From positions 558,001-622,000 of the forward strand of contig LJCX01000028.1 in the NCBI GenBank assembly GCA_001298545.1: DNA of 64,000 nucleotides. Reading direction: 5' to 3'. Position 1 is the stretch's first letter; every line of letters begins with the position of its first letter. Source of the DNA: Actinobacteria bacterium OV320. Its GTDB lineage: Bacteria > Actinomycetota > Actinomycetes > Streptomycetales > Streptomycetaceae. The notes beneath the pieces are model-generated. The model saw only the letters and a list, made by a program, of their open reading frames with translations. It did not search any database and was not told where the DNA came from. Shown piece after piece: positions 18,809 to 27,350 of this stretch. The translations under genes and the position numbers were made by a program.

Positions 18809-20830
18809 CTAGCCGTTCTTGATGCGGTTGGTCAGCTCGGTCACCTGGTTGTAGATGGAGCGCCGCTCGGCCATCAGATTGCGGATCTTGCGGTCCGCGT
18901 GCATGACCGTCGTGTGGTCACGGCCGCCGAACAGCGCGCCGATCTTCGGCAGCGAAAGGTCCGTCAGCTCGCGGCACAGGTACATGGCGATCTGCCGGGC
19001 CGTCACCAGCGCGCGCCCGCGCGAGGTGCCGCACAGGTCCTCGACCGTCAGTCCGAAGTAGTCGGCGGTGGCGCCCATGATGGCCGTCGAGGTGATCTCC
19101 GGGGCGGAGTCCTCGCCACCGGGGATCAGGTCCTTCAGGACGATCTCGGTCAGTCCCAGGTCCACCGGCTGCCGGTTGAGCGAGGCGAACGCCGTCACCC
19201 GGATCAGCGCGCCCTCCAGCTCGCGGATGTTGCGCGAGATCCGGGACGCGATGAACTCGAGCACCTCCGGCGGCGCGTTCAGCTGCTCCTGGACCGCCTT
19301 CTTGCGGAGGATCGCGATCCGCGTCTCCAGCTCGGGCGGCTGCACATCGGTGATCAGGCCCCACTCGAAACGGTTCCGCAGCCGGTCCTCCAGCGTCACC
19401 AGCTGCTTCGGCGGCCGGTCGCTGGACAGCACGATCTGCTTGTTGGCGTTGTGGAGCGTGTTGAAGGTGTGGAAGAACTCCTCCTGCGTCGACTCCTTGT
19501 CCGCGAGGAACTGGATGTCGTCGACGAGCAGGATGTCCATCTCGCGGTACCGCTTGCGGAAGCTGTCGCCCTTGCCGTCGCGGATGGAGTTGATGAACTC
19601 GTTGGTGAACTCCTCGGAGCTCACGTAGCGCACGCGCGTGCCTGGGTAGAGGCTCCGCGCGTAGTGCCCGATGGCATGCAGCAGGTGCGTCTTGCCGAGG
19701 CCCGACTCCCCGTAGATGAACAGGGGGTTGTAGGCCTTCGCGGGCGCCTCGGCGACGGCGACCGCGGCCGCGTGCGCGAACCGGTTGGAAGCGCCGATGA
19801 CGAAGGTGTCGAAGAGGTACTTCGGGTTCAGGCGTGCGGTCGGCTCACCGGGGCCGGGCGTCGGCGAGGACTGCTTGGCCGACTGGCCGGGACCGCCGGC
19901 GCCGGGCTGGCCGGGTCCCGCCGGGCCGCCGCGGTGCGGATGACCGGGCCCGGCCGACGGGTCGGACAGCTCACGCCGACCGGTGTCGCGCTGGTCGTAG
20001 TCGGAGCGTGACTGCTCGTACTCCGAGCGCTTCTGCCGGTACGGCGAGGGGTCGTACGGCGGCCGCTCCATCGACTGGGGACGGTAGTCCTGCGACGGCG
20101 GGCCGTAGGAGTCCTGCTGCGGCGGGGCGCCGTACGGGGCCTGGGACGCGGGTCCGCCGTACGTGTCCTGCGACGAGGGCGACGCGTAGGGGTCGCGCTC
20201 CGGGAAGCCGAGCCGCTGCTGCTGCCAGCTGTGCTCGTCCTGCTGCGGCCGAGGCCAGGCGCCGGGCTCCGGCCGCTGGTACTCCGACGGGTACGCGGGC
20301 CGCGCGGTGGGCATCTGGTCCGGGCGCGAGCCGGGCAGCTGGTCGCCGGGCGTCGGGGGCAGCGGCTCGGCGCGGTGCCGGCCGTAGCCCTCGTACTGGC
20401 TCTCGTGCGACTTGTCGTAGCCGTTGTCGTACCGGCCGTCCCCCTGACCTTCGTACCGGCTGTCCTGACCGTCGTAGGGGCCGGCCGGGAGCTCGGTCTC
20501 CTCGTAGCGCGACTGCTGCTGCGCGGAAGGCAACGGCGGGGCAGGGGGTTCGCCGACGGAGTCGTCGACGGTGATCGCGATGCGGATCGGCCGCCCGCAC
20601 TCGCGGCTCAGCGTCTCGCTGACGATCGGGGCGAGACGGCCTTCGAGGACGCCCTTCGCGAACTCGTTCGGTACGGCGAGCAGGGCGGTGTCGGCGACCA
20701 GCGCCAGCGGCTGGCAGCGCCGGATCCAGTGTTCGTCCTTCACCTCGACACCCTGGCCGCGGCCCTCCCCGAGGAGCTGCTCCAGTACTCGTGGCCACAC
20801 TGCGGCAAGATCGGCAGGCACGTCAGCCAC
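18809..20830 (-). CDS. dnaA: Chromosomal replication initiator DnaA
   Basis: 673 residues from GTG 20830. Domain I (~1-85) opens VPADLAAVWPRVLEQLLGEG. Domain II (~90-315) is a long disordered Tyr/Gln/Pro/Gly/Asp-rich insert, which is why Streptomyces DnaA is much longer than the ~450-residue norm. Domain III is the AAA+ core with Walker A GESGLGKTHLL and Walker B ILLVDDIQFL. Domain IV carries the box-binding signature GGRDHTTVMHADRKI. It is transcribed toward oriC. Two DnaA boxes lie in its promoter region (20966-20986), consistent with autoregulation reported for Streptomyces dnaA. Confidence 0.98.
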   Translation of the reverse strand: MADVPADLAAVWPRVLEQLLGEGRGQGVEVKDEHWIRRCQPLALVADTALLAVPNEFAKGVLEGRLAPIVSETLSRECGRPIRIAITVDDSVGEPPAPPLPSAQQQSRYEETELPAGPYDGQDSRYEGQGDGRYDNGYDKSHESQYEGYGRHRAEPLPPTPGDQLPGSRPDQMPTARPAYPSEYQRPEPGAWPRPQQDEHSWQQQRLGFPERDPYASPSSQDTYGGPASQAPYGAPPQQDSYGPPSQDYRPQSMERPPYDPSPYRQKRSEYEQSRSDYDQRDTGRRELSDPSAGPGHPHRGGPAGPGQPGAGGPGQSAKQSSPTPGPGEPTARLNPKYLFDTFVIGASNRFAHAAAVAVAEAPAKAYNPLFIYGESGLGKTHLLHAIGHYARSLYPGTRVRYVSSEEFTNEFINSIRDGKGDSFRKRYREMDILLVDDIQFLADKESTQEEFFHTFNTLHNANKQIVLSSDRPPKQLVTLEDRLRNRFEWGLITDVQPPELETRIAILRKKAVQEQLNAPPEVLEFIASRISRNIRELEGALIRVTAFASLNRQPVDLGLTEIVLKDLIPGGEDSAPEITSTAIMGATADYFGLTVEDLCGTSRGRALVTARQIAMYLCRELTDLSLPKIGALFGGRDHTTVMHADRKIRNLMAERRSIYNQVTELTNRIKNG

Positions 20831-21207
20831 AGGGCACGCTCTCTCGTGGGTCCCACGAACGTGTGGTTGTGGGACGGTCGGGATTCATATCGGGTGGGGC
20901 CAGGGACAAAGGAACGAATCGGAGTTCAGCCACGGTAGTCAGGGCGACGGCTACGGTTCAAGTTGTTGTCCCCAGCCTGTGGATAGTGTCCCCCGTGACC
21001 GCCGGTTTGACCGAATGGCGCAGCCGCGCGTACCGTAACCAGGTCGAGTTGTCGATGGCTGCTGCCGCCTGTCTCCGATGGGCACAGATCACGTCAGGTG
21101 ATCGGGAAGCGGTGCACTCGGGCGTTTAACCGCGAGCTACCTCGTGGGCGCACGGTGACAGCCAGGACGGCACCCCGCCACCACCGATTGATTTCTGGAG
21201 CCCCCGA
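20831..21207. promoter_or_regulatory. Divergent dnaA-rpmH regulatory region
   Basis: 377 bases without a gene. Two DnaA boxes, TTGTCCCCA (20966-20974) and TGTGGATAG (20978-20986), lie ~140 bp before the dnaA start and match the known dnaA promoter boxes of Streptomyces. Nearer rpmH is an inverted repeat GATCAC-N5-GTGATC at 21087-21103. Individual -35/-10 elements could not be assigned confidently. Confidence 0.6.
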
Positions 21208-21345
21208 GTGAGCAAGCGCACCTTCCAGCCGAACAACCGTCGTCGCGCCAAGACCCACGGCTTCCGCCTGCGGATGCGCACCCGTGCCGGTCGCGCGATT
21301 CTCGCGAACCGCCGCAGCAAGGGTCGCACCAACCTGTCCGCCTGA
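21208..21345 (+). CDS. rpmH: 50S ribosomal protein L34
   Basis: 45-residue L34 starting at GTG 21208: VSKRTFQPNNRRRAKTHGFR, then LRMRTRAGRAILANRRSKGR and TNLSA. The full L34 signature (TFQPNNRRRAKTHGFRLRM) is present. CTGGAG lies ~8 nt upstream. It heads the plus-strand rpmH-rnpA-yidD-yidC-jag series, conserved next to dnaA in most bacteria, and reads away from oriC. Confidence 0.97.
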   Translation: MSKRTFQPNNRRRAKTHGFRLRMRTRAGRAILANRRSKGRTNLSA

Positions 21346-21366
21346 GCCTGATCAGGTCATGACGTC

Positions 21367-21738
21367 GTGCTGCCTACCGAGCATCGGCTGAGGCGGCGCG
21401 AGGACTTCGCGACCGCTGTACGACGAGGTCGTCGGGCCGGCCGCCCGACCCTCGTGGTCCATCTTCGAAGCGGTGCCACGGACCCGCACGCGCCTGGGGA
21501 GAGCGCTCCCCCGACGCGTGCGGGTTTCGTCGTGAGCAAGGCCGTGGGCGGCGCGGTCGTACGCAACAAGGTGAAGCGCAGACTGCGTCATCTGATGCGC
21601 GACCGAGTCACCCTGTTCCCCCCCGGTAGCCTGGTAGTCGTACGGGCGTTGCCCGGGGCGGGCGACGCCGACCACGCACAGCTGGCCCAAGACCTGGATG
21701 CCGCCCTTCAACGGCTACTGGGAGGGGGCGCGCGATGA
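21367..21738 (+). CDS. rnpA: Ribonuclease P protein component
   Basis: 123 residues from GTG 21367 (VLPTEHRLRRREDFATAVRR). Protein cofactor of RNase P, which matures tRNA 5' ends. The family motif is AVVRNKVKRRLRHLMRD (RNR motif as RNKVKRRLR) after AGFVVSKAVGG. It lies 21 bp after rpmH, and its stop overlaps the yidD start (ATGA). Confidence 0.96.
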   Translation: MLPTEHRLRRREDFATAVRRGRRAGRPTLVVHLRSGATDPHAPGESAPPTRAGFVVSKAVGGAVVRNKVKRRLRHLMRDRVTLFPPGSLVVVRALPGAGDADHAQLAQDLDAALQRLLGGGAR

Positions 21739-22094
21739 AGTACCCGCTGCTGGCTCTGATCAAGCTCTACCAGTGGACGATCAGTCCGCTGCTCGGGCCG
21801 GTGTGCAAGTACTACCCGTCGTGCTCCCACTACGGCTTCACGGCCATCGACCGGCACGGCGCGATCAAGGGAACGGCACTTACCGCCTGGCGGATCCTGC
21901 GGTGCAATCCGTGGTCGCTCGGTGGCGTGGACCATGTTCCGCCGCGCAAGCGCCCGCGGTGGCACGAAATGTTGCGTGACGCCTGGCGTGCACGCAGGGG
22001 CGGGACCTCCGCCGCCGAAACGGCCACCGAAGAGGGACTTCCTTCTCCTTCGAGCCCGGCCGCAGAGACACCGTCCCATGCCCAAGGAGCATGA
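21735..22094 (+). CDS. yidD: Membrane protein insertion efficiency factor YidD
   Basis: 119 residues. The N-terminal ~75 residues are the YidD domain: LIKLYQWTISPLLGPVCKYY, then PSCSHYGFTAIDRHGAIKGT and AWRILRCNPWSLGGVDHVPP, with the characteristic cysteines. It is a small, membrane-associated helper of YidC. A Thr/Ser/Ala-rich tail of ~40 residues is extra. The start overlaps the rnpA stop by 4 bp and yidC starts 3 bp after the stop, so the three are translationally linked. Confidence 0.95.
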   Translation: MKYPLLALIKLYQWTISPLLGPVCKYYPSCSHYGFTAIDRHGAIKGTALTAWRILRCNPWSLGGVDHVPPRKRPRWHEMLRDAWRARRGGTSAAETATEEGLPSPSSPAAETPSHAQGA

Positions 22095-22097
22095 TTA

Positions 22098-23384
22098 GTG
22101 GACACGATTGCCAGCCTCTTCAGCTTCATCACGACACCTGTCTCCTGGGTCATCGTCCAGTTCCACAAGGTGTACGGGGCCATCTTCGGCCCTGACACCG
22201 GGTGGGCCTGGGGCCTGTCGATCGTGTCCCTGGTGATTCTGATCCGTATCTGCCTGATCCCGCTCTTCGTGAAGCAGATCAAGGCGACGCGGGCGATGCA
22301 GACGCTGCAGCCCGAGATGAAGAAGATCCAGGAGCGCTACAAGAACGACAAACAGCGTCAGTCCGAAGAGATGATGAAGCTGTACAAGGAGACGGGCACC
22401 AACCCGCTCTCCTCGTGCCTTCCCATCCTGGCGCAGTCCCCGTTCTTCTTCGCCCTGTACCACGTGCTCAACGGCATCGCCAACGGCGAGACCATTGGCG
22501 TGATCAACGACAGCCTGCTGGAGAGCGCGCAGAAGGCGCACATCTTCGGTGCCCCGTTGGCCGCGAAGTTCACGGACAGCGCGTCGGACCTGGTGTCGTT
22601 CGACGCCTCGCTGACCAACGTCCGCATCGTGACCGCGATCATGATCATCATGATGTCGGCGTCGCAGTTCTTCACGCAGCGCCAGCTGATGACGAAGAAC
22701 GTCGACACCTCGGTGAAGACCCCGTTCATGCAGCAGCAGAAGATGCTGATGTACGTCTTCCCCGTCATGTTCGCCGTCTTCGGCATCAACTTCCCCGTCG
22801 GTGTGCTCGTCTACTGGCTGACCACCAACGTGTGGACCATGGGCCAGCAGATGTACGTGATCCGCAACAACCCGACCCCGGGTTCCAAGGCTCAGGCCGC
22901 GTACCTGGAGCGGCTGTACAAGCACGTCACGCACCACGGCAAGACCCGCAGCCGTGGCGAGCGGGCCATCGTCAAGGCCATCGTGGCCAAGGGCCGCGAC
23001 CGCAACGACGCCGAGCGCAAGTTCATCAACGGTCTGACCAAGGTGGGCTTCGCCGCCCAGACCGACGGCACGGTGATCAAGAGCGAGTCCCAGGCCGCGG
23101 CCCAGGCCGAGGACGGCACACCGACGAGCGCGGCCGCCGCCAAGCGGCAGCAGCCCAAGCGGCAGTCGAAGTCGCAGCGCCAGTCCACGGCCGCGGCGAA
23201 GGGTGCCGACGAGACCATCTCCCTGAGCAAGTCCGACGAGCCGGAGGACGCCAAGCCCTCCGGAGCCGCCGGTACGGCCAAGCAGGCGGCTCCCAAGCCC
23301 GCCGGCAGCGGAGGCCGTAGCAAGGCCCAGTCCGGGCAGCGCAAGGGCGGCCCGCAGCGCCCCAAGTCCCCGTCCAAGAAGTAA
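22098..23384 (+). CDS. yidC: Membrane protein insertase YidC (Oxa1 family)
   Basis: 428 residues from GTG 22098. Core Oxa1/Alb3 domain at ~30-270: WAWGLSIVSLVILIRICLIP, the cytosolic hairpin KATRAMQTLQPEMKKIQERY, LSSCLPILAQSPFFFALYHV, and YVFPVMFAVFGINFPVGVLV. The conserved Arg in the hydrophilic groove is in LIRICLIPLF. Residues ~310-428 form a Lys/Gln/Ser/Ala-rich basic tail that may contact the ribosome. No large periplasmic domain, as expected for Gram-positives. Confidence 0.96.
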   Translation: MDTIASLFSFITTPVSWVIVQFHKVYGAIFGPDTGWAWGLSIVSLVILIRICLIPLFVKQIKATRAMQTLQPEMKKIQERYKNDKQRQSEEMMKLYKETGTNPLSSCLPILAQSPFFFALYHVLNGIANGETIGVINDSLLESAQKAHIFGAPLAAKFTDSASDLVSFDASLTNVRIVTAIMIIMMSASQFFTQRQLMTKNVDTSVKTPFMQQQKMLMYVFPVMFAVFGINFPVGVLVYWLTTNVWTMGQQMYVIRNNPTPGSKAQAAYLERLYKHVTHHGKTRSRGERAIVKAIVAKGRDRNDAERKFINGLTKVGFAAQTDGTVIKSESQAAAQAEDGTPTSAAAAKRQQPKRQSKSQRQSTAAAKGADETISLSKSDEPEDAKPSGAAGTAKQAAPKPAGSGGRSKAQSGQRKGGPQRPKSPSKK

Positions 23385-23399
23385 GAAGGAGCCCATCCC

Positions 23400-23912
23400 G
23401 TGACGGAAGGCACCACCTCCGCCGCCGCCGAGGGTGCAGACACCCTGACCCGCCTGGAGCAAGAGGGCGAGATCGCGGCGGACTACCTCGAGGGTCTGCT
23501 GGACATCGCCGATCTCGACGGCGACATCGACATGGACGTCGAGGCCGACCGCGCCTCTGTGTCGATCATCAGCGACGCGGGCACCCGTGACCTGCTCAAG
23601 CTGGTCGGTCGGGACGGCGAGGTGTTGGAGGCGCTCCAGGAACTCACGCGCCTGGCCGTCCACCGGGAGACCGGCGACCGCAGTCGGCTGATGCTGGACA
23701 TCGCGGGTTACCGTGCCCAGAAGCGTGCCGAGCTCTCCGAGCTGGGTGCCAAGGCCGCGGCCGACGCGAAGAACAGCGGTGAGCCGGTCAAGCTGAAGCC
23801 GATGACGCCCTTCGAGCGCAAGGTCGTCCACGACGCGGTCAAGGTCGCCGGCCTGCGCAGCGAGTCGGAGGGCGAGGAGCCGCAGCGCTTCGTCGTCGTC
23901 CTGCCCAACTGA
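23400..23912 (+). CDS. jag: Jag/KhpB RNA-binding protein (KH and R3H domains)
   Basis: 170 residues from GTG 23400, 15 bp after yidC. The KH-like domain (~45-105) includes DIDMDVEADRASVSIISDAG and GRDGEVLEALQELTRLAVH; the R3H domain follows with LMLDIAGYRAQKRAELSEL and MTPFERKVVHDAVKVAGLRS. The family binds RNA and is linked to cell division and elongation in firmicutes. The N-terminal Jag_N domain of firmicutes is absent. A terminator follows. Confidence 0.93.
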   Translation: MTEGTTSAAAEGADTLTRLEQEGEIAADYLEGLLDIADLDGDIDMDVEADRASVSIISDAGTRDLLKLVGRDGEVLEALQELTRLAVHRETGDRSRLMLDIAGYRAQKRAELSELGAKAAADAKNSGEPVKLKPMTPFERKVVHDAVKVAGLRSESEGEEPQRFVVVLPN

Positions 23913-23931
23913 TTCGGTACGTACGTGTCTC

Positions 23932-23960
23932 CGGCCCCGTCTGTTGCGCAGACGGGGCCG
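23932..23960. terminator. Terminator after jag
   Basis: Perfect 12-bp stem CGGCCCCGTCTG / CAGACGGGGCCG (23932-23943 and 23949-23960) with a 5-nt loop, followed by AAACTTTGT. Ends the rpmH-to-jag transcription unit. Confidence 0.8.
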
Positions 23961-24031
23961 AAACTTTGTCAGCCCGGTAGTTCTGGTGGTCGGCGCTCGC
24001 AGCGCTGATGCGGTACGGAAGGACGGTCCCC

Positions 24032-24748
24032 GTGACGGAGGCAGCGGAGCTCCCCCCTGCGCCTGAGGTGGCACGAGAGGTATTCGGCGATCGCTTCGGC
24101 GATGCGGTCCGATACGCCGAGCTCCTGGCCGAGGCAGGCGTGCAGCGTGGGCTCATCGGCCCACGAGAGGTACCCCGCCTCTGGGAGAGGCATATGTTGA
24201 ACTGCGCGGTGCTCTCCGAGGTCGTGCCCGAGGGCGTGACCGTCTGCGACGTCGGTTCGGGTGCCGGGCTGCCCGGCATTCCCCTGGCGCTCGTGCGGGA
24301 GGATCTGAAGATCACCCTGTTGGAGCCGCTCCTGCGACGGACCAACTTCCTCACCGAAGTCGTCGAGCTCCTCGGCCTGGACCATGTGACGGTCGCGCGT
24401 GGCCGTGCCGAGGAGGTCATGGGCACGATGCCGCCGGTGCATGTGGTGACCGCTCGTGCGGTGGCGCCGCTGGACCGCCTGGCCGCCTGGGGCATCCCGC
24501 TGCTGCGCCCCTACGGTGAGATGCTCGCCCTCAAGGGCGACACCGCCGAGGAGGAGCTGAAGAGCGCGTCCACCGCGCTGAGCAAGCTCGGAGCCGTGGG
24601 CACCTCGATCCTGCATGTCGGCGAGGGCGTGGTGGATCCGCTGTCCACGGTGGTGCGGGTCGAGGTCGGGGAGAGCCCGGGCGGTGTGAGGTTCGCCGCC
24701 AAGCGGGCCAAGGCAGCCCGGACCAGCCGAACGCGCCGACGCCGCTGA
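24032..24748 (+). CDS. rsmG: 16S rRNA (guanine-527-N7) methyltransferase RsmG/GidB
   Basis: 238 residues from GTG 24032 (VTEAAELPPAPE), chosen because AAGGA lies ~9 nt upstream; ATG 24008 is possible. SAM-dependent methyltransferase of 16S rRNA. Motif I is VCDVGSGAGLPGIPLAL, followed by LEPLLRRTNFLTEVVELLGL, TARAVAPLDRLAAWG and LLRPYGEMLALKGD. The C terminus is basic (AKRAKAARTSRTRRRR). Loss of this enzyme commonly confers low-level streptomycin resistance in Streptomyces. Confidence 0.95.
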   Translation: MTEAAELPPAPEVAREVFGDRFGDAVRYAELLAEAGVQRGLIGPREVPRLWERHMLNCAVLSEVVPEGVTVCDVGSGAGLPGIPLALVREDLKITLLEPLLRRTNFLTEVVELLGLDHVTVARGRAEEVMGTMPPVHVVTARAVAPLDRLAAWGIPLLRPYGEMLALKGDTAEEELKSASTALSKLGAVGTSILHVGEGVVDPLSTVVRVEVGESPGGVRFAAKRAKAARTSRTRRRR

Positions 24749-24826
24749 GACCTACTCCACACAAGCAGCCAAACCTACGCATCACGGAGTGTCGCGAGGG
24801 ATCCGGCCGCCGAGGCTGTGCATCGT

Positions 24827-24840
24827 GTTTCACGTGAAAC
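24827..24840. other. parS: parS site 1, parA leader
   Basis: Perfect GTTTCACGTGAAAC, the Streptomyces ParB-binding centromere site. Lies between rsmG and parA, 159 bp before the chosen parA start. Confidence 0.95.
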
Positions 24841-24935
24841 GTCGCTCCCTGCTCCACGGCATCATCAGCCGCGGCCGCGCCGCAGCCGAACCCCGCGACC
24901 GTAAGCCTCTCGGTTCACTCGATGAGAGACGGGAG

Positions 24936-24962
24936 TTGTCCACAGAGGTGGATTTCTCCACA
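24936..24962 (+). promoter_or_regulatory. Two DnaA boxes in the parA leader
   Basis: TTGTCCACA (24936-24944, perfect) and TTCTCCACA (24954-24962), same orientation, 18 bp start to start, with a weaker GGTGGATTT in between. They lie 37-63 bp before the chosen parA ATG and next to a parS site. This supports the view that the upstream open frame is leader DNA rather than parA coding sequence. Confidence 0.6.
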
Positions 24963-24998
24963 GAACACCAGGCCTCACTGGTTCACGACCCCGAAGCC

Positions 24999-26072
24999 AT
25001 GGGAGGCTCTGTTCATTGCGAGCCTGAAGTCGAGGAGAGTGAATCCTTGCGGTCCGACGCCAACATCGCGGGACCGATGACCGATCCGGTCCCCGGTCCC
25101 CGTACCGAGTCTTTTGGGGAGGATGTTTCACGTGAAACACCGCCCCCGATGGACGACACCCCGATCGGTCGTGCTGCCCAACTCGCTGTGGAGGCTCTGG
25201 GCCGCGCCGGCGAGGGCCTGCCACGTCCTGAGCAGACCCGTGTGATCGTCGTCGCCAACCAGAAGGGCGGGGTGGGCAAGACGACGACGACCGTCAACCT
25301 TGCCGCTTCCCTGGCCCTGCACGGTGGCCGGGTCCTGGTGGTCGACCTCGACCCCCAGGGCAACGCGTCCACCGCCCTGGGAATCGACCACCACGCCGAG
25401 GTTCCGTCCATCTATGACGTGTTGGTCGACAGTCGCCCGCTCGCGGAAGTCGTCCAGCCCGTTCCTGATGTAGAAGGTCTCTTCTGCGCTCCCGCCACGA
25501 TCGATCTCGCCGGCGCGGAGATCGAGTTGGTGTCCCTGGTGGCACGTGAGAGCCGCCTCCAGCGAGCGATCCAGGCTTACGAGCAGCCGCTGGACTACAT
25601 CCTCATCGACTGCCCGCCGTCGCTCGGCCTGTTGACGGTCAACGCGATGGTGGCCGGCGCCGAGGTCCTCATCCCGATCCAGTGCGAGTACTACGCGCTG
25701 GAAGGTCTGGGGCAGTTGCTGCGCAACGTCGACCTGGTGCGGGGACACCTCAATCCCACCCTGCATGTGTCGACCATTCTGCTCACCATGTACGACGGCC
25801 GGACGCGCCTCGCGTCGCAGGTCGCGGAGGAGGTGCGCACCCACTTCGTGGAGGAGGTGCTGCGGACGAGCATTCCCCGCTCGGTCCGTATCTCCGAGGC
25901 GCCGAGCTACGGCCAGACGGTGCTGACCTACGATCCGGGATCGAGCGGTGCTCTCTCCTACCTTGAGGCAGCACGAGAGCTGGCGCTGCGAGGTGTCGGG
26001 GTCAGCTACGACGGGACACACGCCCATATCGGCGCCCAGAACAACGCGAACATGGTGGAGGGCATTCAGTGA
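24999..26072 (+). CDS. parA: Chromosome partitioning ATPase ParA (Soj)
   Basis: 357 residues from ATG 24999 (MGGSVHCEPEVEESESLRSD). Start uncertain: TTG 25047 has the best ribosome binding site (GAGGAG 10 nt before) and ATG 25077 also fits; the open frame runs back to 24789 but crosses DnaA boxes and a parS site. Deviant Walker A VVANQKGGVGKTTTTVNLAA with both lysines, VVDLDPQGNAST, Walker B YILIDCPPSLGLLTVNA, then a DNA-binding C-terminal half. The N-terminal ~60 residues are disordered and include a parS in the coding sequence. ParA positions ParB-oriC complexes during sporulation septation and at hyphal tips. The stop overlaps the parB start (GTGA). Confidence 0.93.
   Translation: MGGSVHCEPEVEESESLRSDANIAGPMTDPVPGPRTESFGEDVSRETPPPMDDTPIGRAAQLAVEALGRAGEGLPRPEQTRVIVVANQKGGVGKTTTTVNLAASLALHGGRVLVVDLDPQGNASTALGIDHHAEVPSIYDVLVDSRPLAEVVQPVPDVEGLFCAPATIDLAGAEIELVSLVARESRLQRAIQAYEQPLDYILIDCPPSLGLLTVNAMVAGAEVLIPIQCEYYALEGLGQLLRNVDLVRGHLNPTLHVSTILLTMYDGRTRLASQVAEEVRTHFVEEVLRTSIPRSVRISEAPSYGQTVLTYDPGSSGALSYLEAARELALRGVGVSYDGTHAHIGAQNNANMVEGIQ
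25125..25138. other. parS: parS site 2, inside parA
   Basis: Perfect GTTTCACGTGAAAC read in the VSRET frame in the disordered ParA N terminus (EDVSRETPPP). Confidence 0.95.
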
Positions 26073-27169
26073 GTGAGCGACGGAGGGGGCTGGGCCGCGG
26101 TCTTGGTGCACTGATCCCTGCTGCCCCGACGGAGAAGACACCGGCGCAGGCCGCGGTGGGAGGCGGAGGATCCATGTCCCCCGCAACCCTGTCGGCTCTG
26201 ACGAACGACCGCGGGGTGGCAGCGGCGAAGGTGGCCGCGCTGCTGCCTGTTTCACGTGAAACGGAGGAGGTGTCGGCGAACGGCTCCGTGGAGATGCCGG
26301 CGCCGCCCGTCGGCGCGCACTTCGCCGAGATTCCCCTCGACCACATCGCGCCGAACCCGCGTCAGCCCCGTGAGGTCTTCGACGAGGACGCGCTGCACGA
26401 GCTCATCACCTCCATCAAGGAGGTCGGTCTGCTCCAGCCGGTCGTCGTCCGCCAGCTGGGCCCCGCGCGCTATGAGCTGATCATGGGTGAGCGGCGTTTC
26501 CGGGCCTGCCGTGAGGCCGGCCTGGAGGCGATCCCGGCGATCGTGCGGGCCACGGATGACGAGAAGCTTCTCCTGGACGCGCTTCTGGAGAACCTCCACC
26601 GGGCCCAGCTGAACCCGCTCGAAGAGGCAGCCGCCTACGACCAGTTGCTGAAGGACTTCAACTGCACGCACGACCAACTGGCGGACCGCATCGGTCGATC
26701 CCGCCCGCAGGTCTCCAACACGCTGCGTCTGCTGAAGCTCTCGCCGGCGGTTCAGCGCCGGGTCGCGGCCGGAGTGCTCTCCGCCGGTCACGCCCGGGCC
26801 CTTCTCTCGGTCGATGACTCGGAGGAGCAGGACCGGCTGGCCCACCGCATCGTGGCCGAGGGTCTTTCGGTACGGGCTGTCGAGGAGATCGTGACCCTCA
26901 TGGGTTCGCGTCCGCAGACGGCTCAGCGTGCCAAGGGGCCGAGGGCCGGCGGCCGGGTCTCTCCGGCACTGACCGACCTCGCGACCCGGCTCTCGGACCG
27001 CTTCGAAACCCGGGTGAAGGTCGACCTGGGCCAGAAGAAGGGCAAGATCACCGTCGAGTTCGCGTCCATGGAGGATCTGGAGCGCATCCTCGACTCGCTC
27101 GCGCCCGGCGAAGGCCCCGTACTGCAGAAGGGCCTCGTGGACGGCGACGCCGAGGAGTCGGAAGACTGA
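26069..27169 (+). CDS. parB: Chromosome partitioning protein ParB (Spo0J)
   Basis: 366 residues from GTG 26069. The N-terminal ParA-interacting basic peptide is SERRRGLGRGLGALIPAAP. A disordered stretch (~20-85) is followed by the CTPase/N domain with IAPNPRQPREVFDEDALHEL and the GERRFRACREAG box, the HTH parS-binding domain (LADRIGRSRPQVSNTLRLLK) and a C-terminal dimerisation domain (VKVDLGQKKGKITVEFASME). ParB binds parS, slides as a CTP-dependent clamp and builds the segregation complex near oriC. The gene carries a parS site within its own coding sequence. Translationally coupled to parA. Confidence 0.97.
   Translation: MSERRRGLGRGLGALIPAAPTEKTPAQAAVGGGGSMSPATLSALTNDRGVAAAKVAALLPVSRETEEVSANGSVEMPAPPVGAHFAEIPLDHIAPNPRQPREVFDEDALHELITSIKEVGLLQPVVVRQLGPARYELIMGERRFRACREAGLEAIPAIVRATDDEKLLLDALLENLHRAQLNPLEEAAAYDQLLKDFNCTHDQLADRIGRSRPQVSNTLRLLKLSPAVQRRVAAGVLSAGHARALLSVDDSEEQDRLAHRIVAEGLSVRAVEEIVTLMGSRPQTAQRAKGPRAGGRVSPALTDLATRLSDRFETRVKVDLGQKKGKITVEFASMEDLERILDSLAPGEGPVLQKGLVDGDAEESED
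26249..26262. other. parS: parS site 3, inside parB
   Basis: Perfect GTTTCACGTGAAAC in the VSRET frame (LLPVSRETEEV) within the disordered region before the ParB CTPase domain. Confidence 0.95.
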
Positions 27170-27209
27170 GCCGCGGCTCGGCCGAGCGCCTGTCGGCCGT
27201 GGGACCTGT

Positions 27210-27250
27210 GAGCGAGCCGTGTCCGGTGTGTACCGGAACACGGCTCGCTC
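27210..27250 (+). terminator. parB terminator
   Basis: Long hairpin: GAGCGAGCCGTGT (27210-27222) pairs with ACACGGCTCGCTC (27238-27250), and CCGGT with ACCGG nearer the loop; one bulged A. Followed by TTTGCTTT. Located 40 bp after the parB stop. Confidence 0.88.
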
Positions 27251-27275
27251 TTTGCTTTCAGGCGGTATCGATGGA

Positions 27276-27299
27276 ATCGCATCGTGGATACGATGCGAT
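27276..27299. promoter_or_regulatory. Inverted repeat between parB and the GNAT gene
   Basis: Perfect 10-bp arms ATCGCATCGT and ACGATGCGAT with a 4-nt GGAT centre, just after the parB terminator and ~52 bp before a small open frame with a good ribosome binding site. Too few T residues for a terminator; an operator is more likely. Confidence 0.45.
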
Positions 27300-27350
27300 G
27301 GGGTTGTGGCGCATCCACCTGGCAGTACCTCGGAGCGGGAGGCGGGGGCC

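Noticed and set aside
24789..24998. N-terminal extension of parA
   Set aside because: Contains a parS site and two DnaA boxes, has no matching family sequence and no ribosome binding site; treated as leader DNA.
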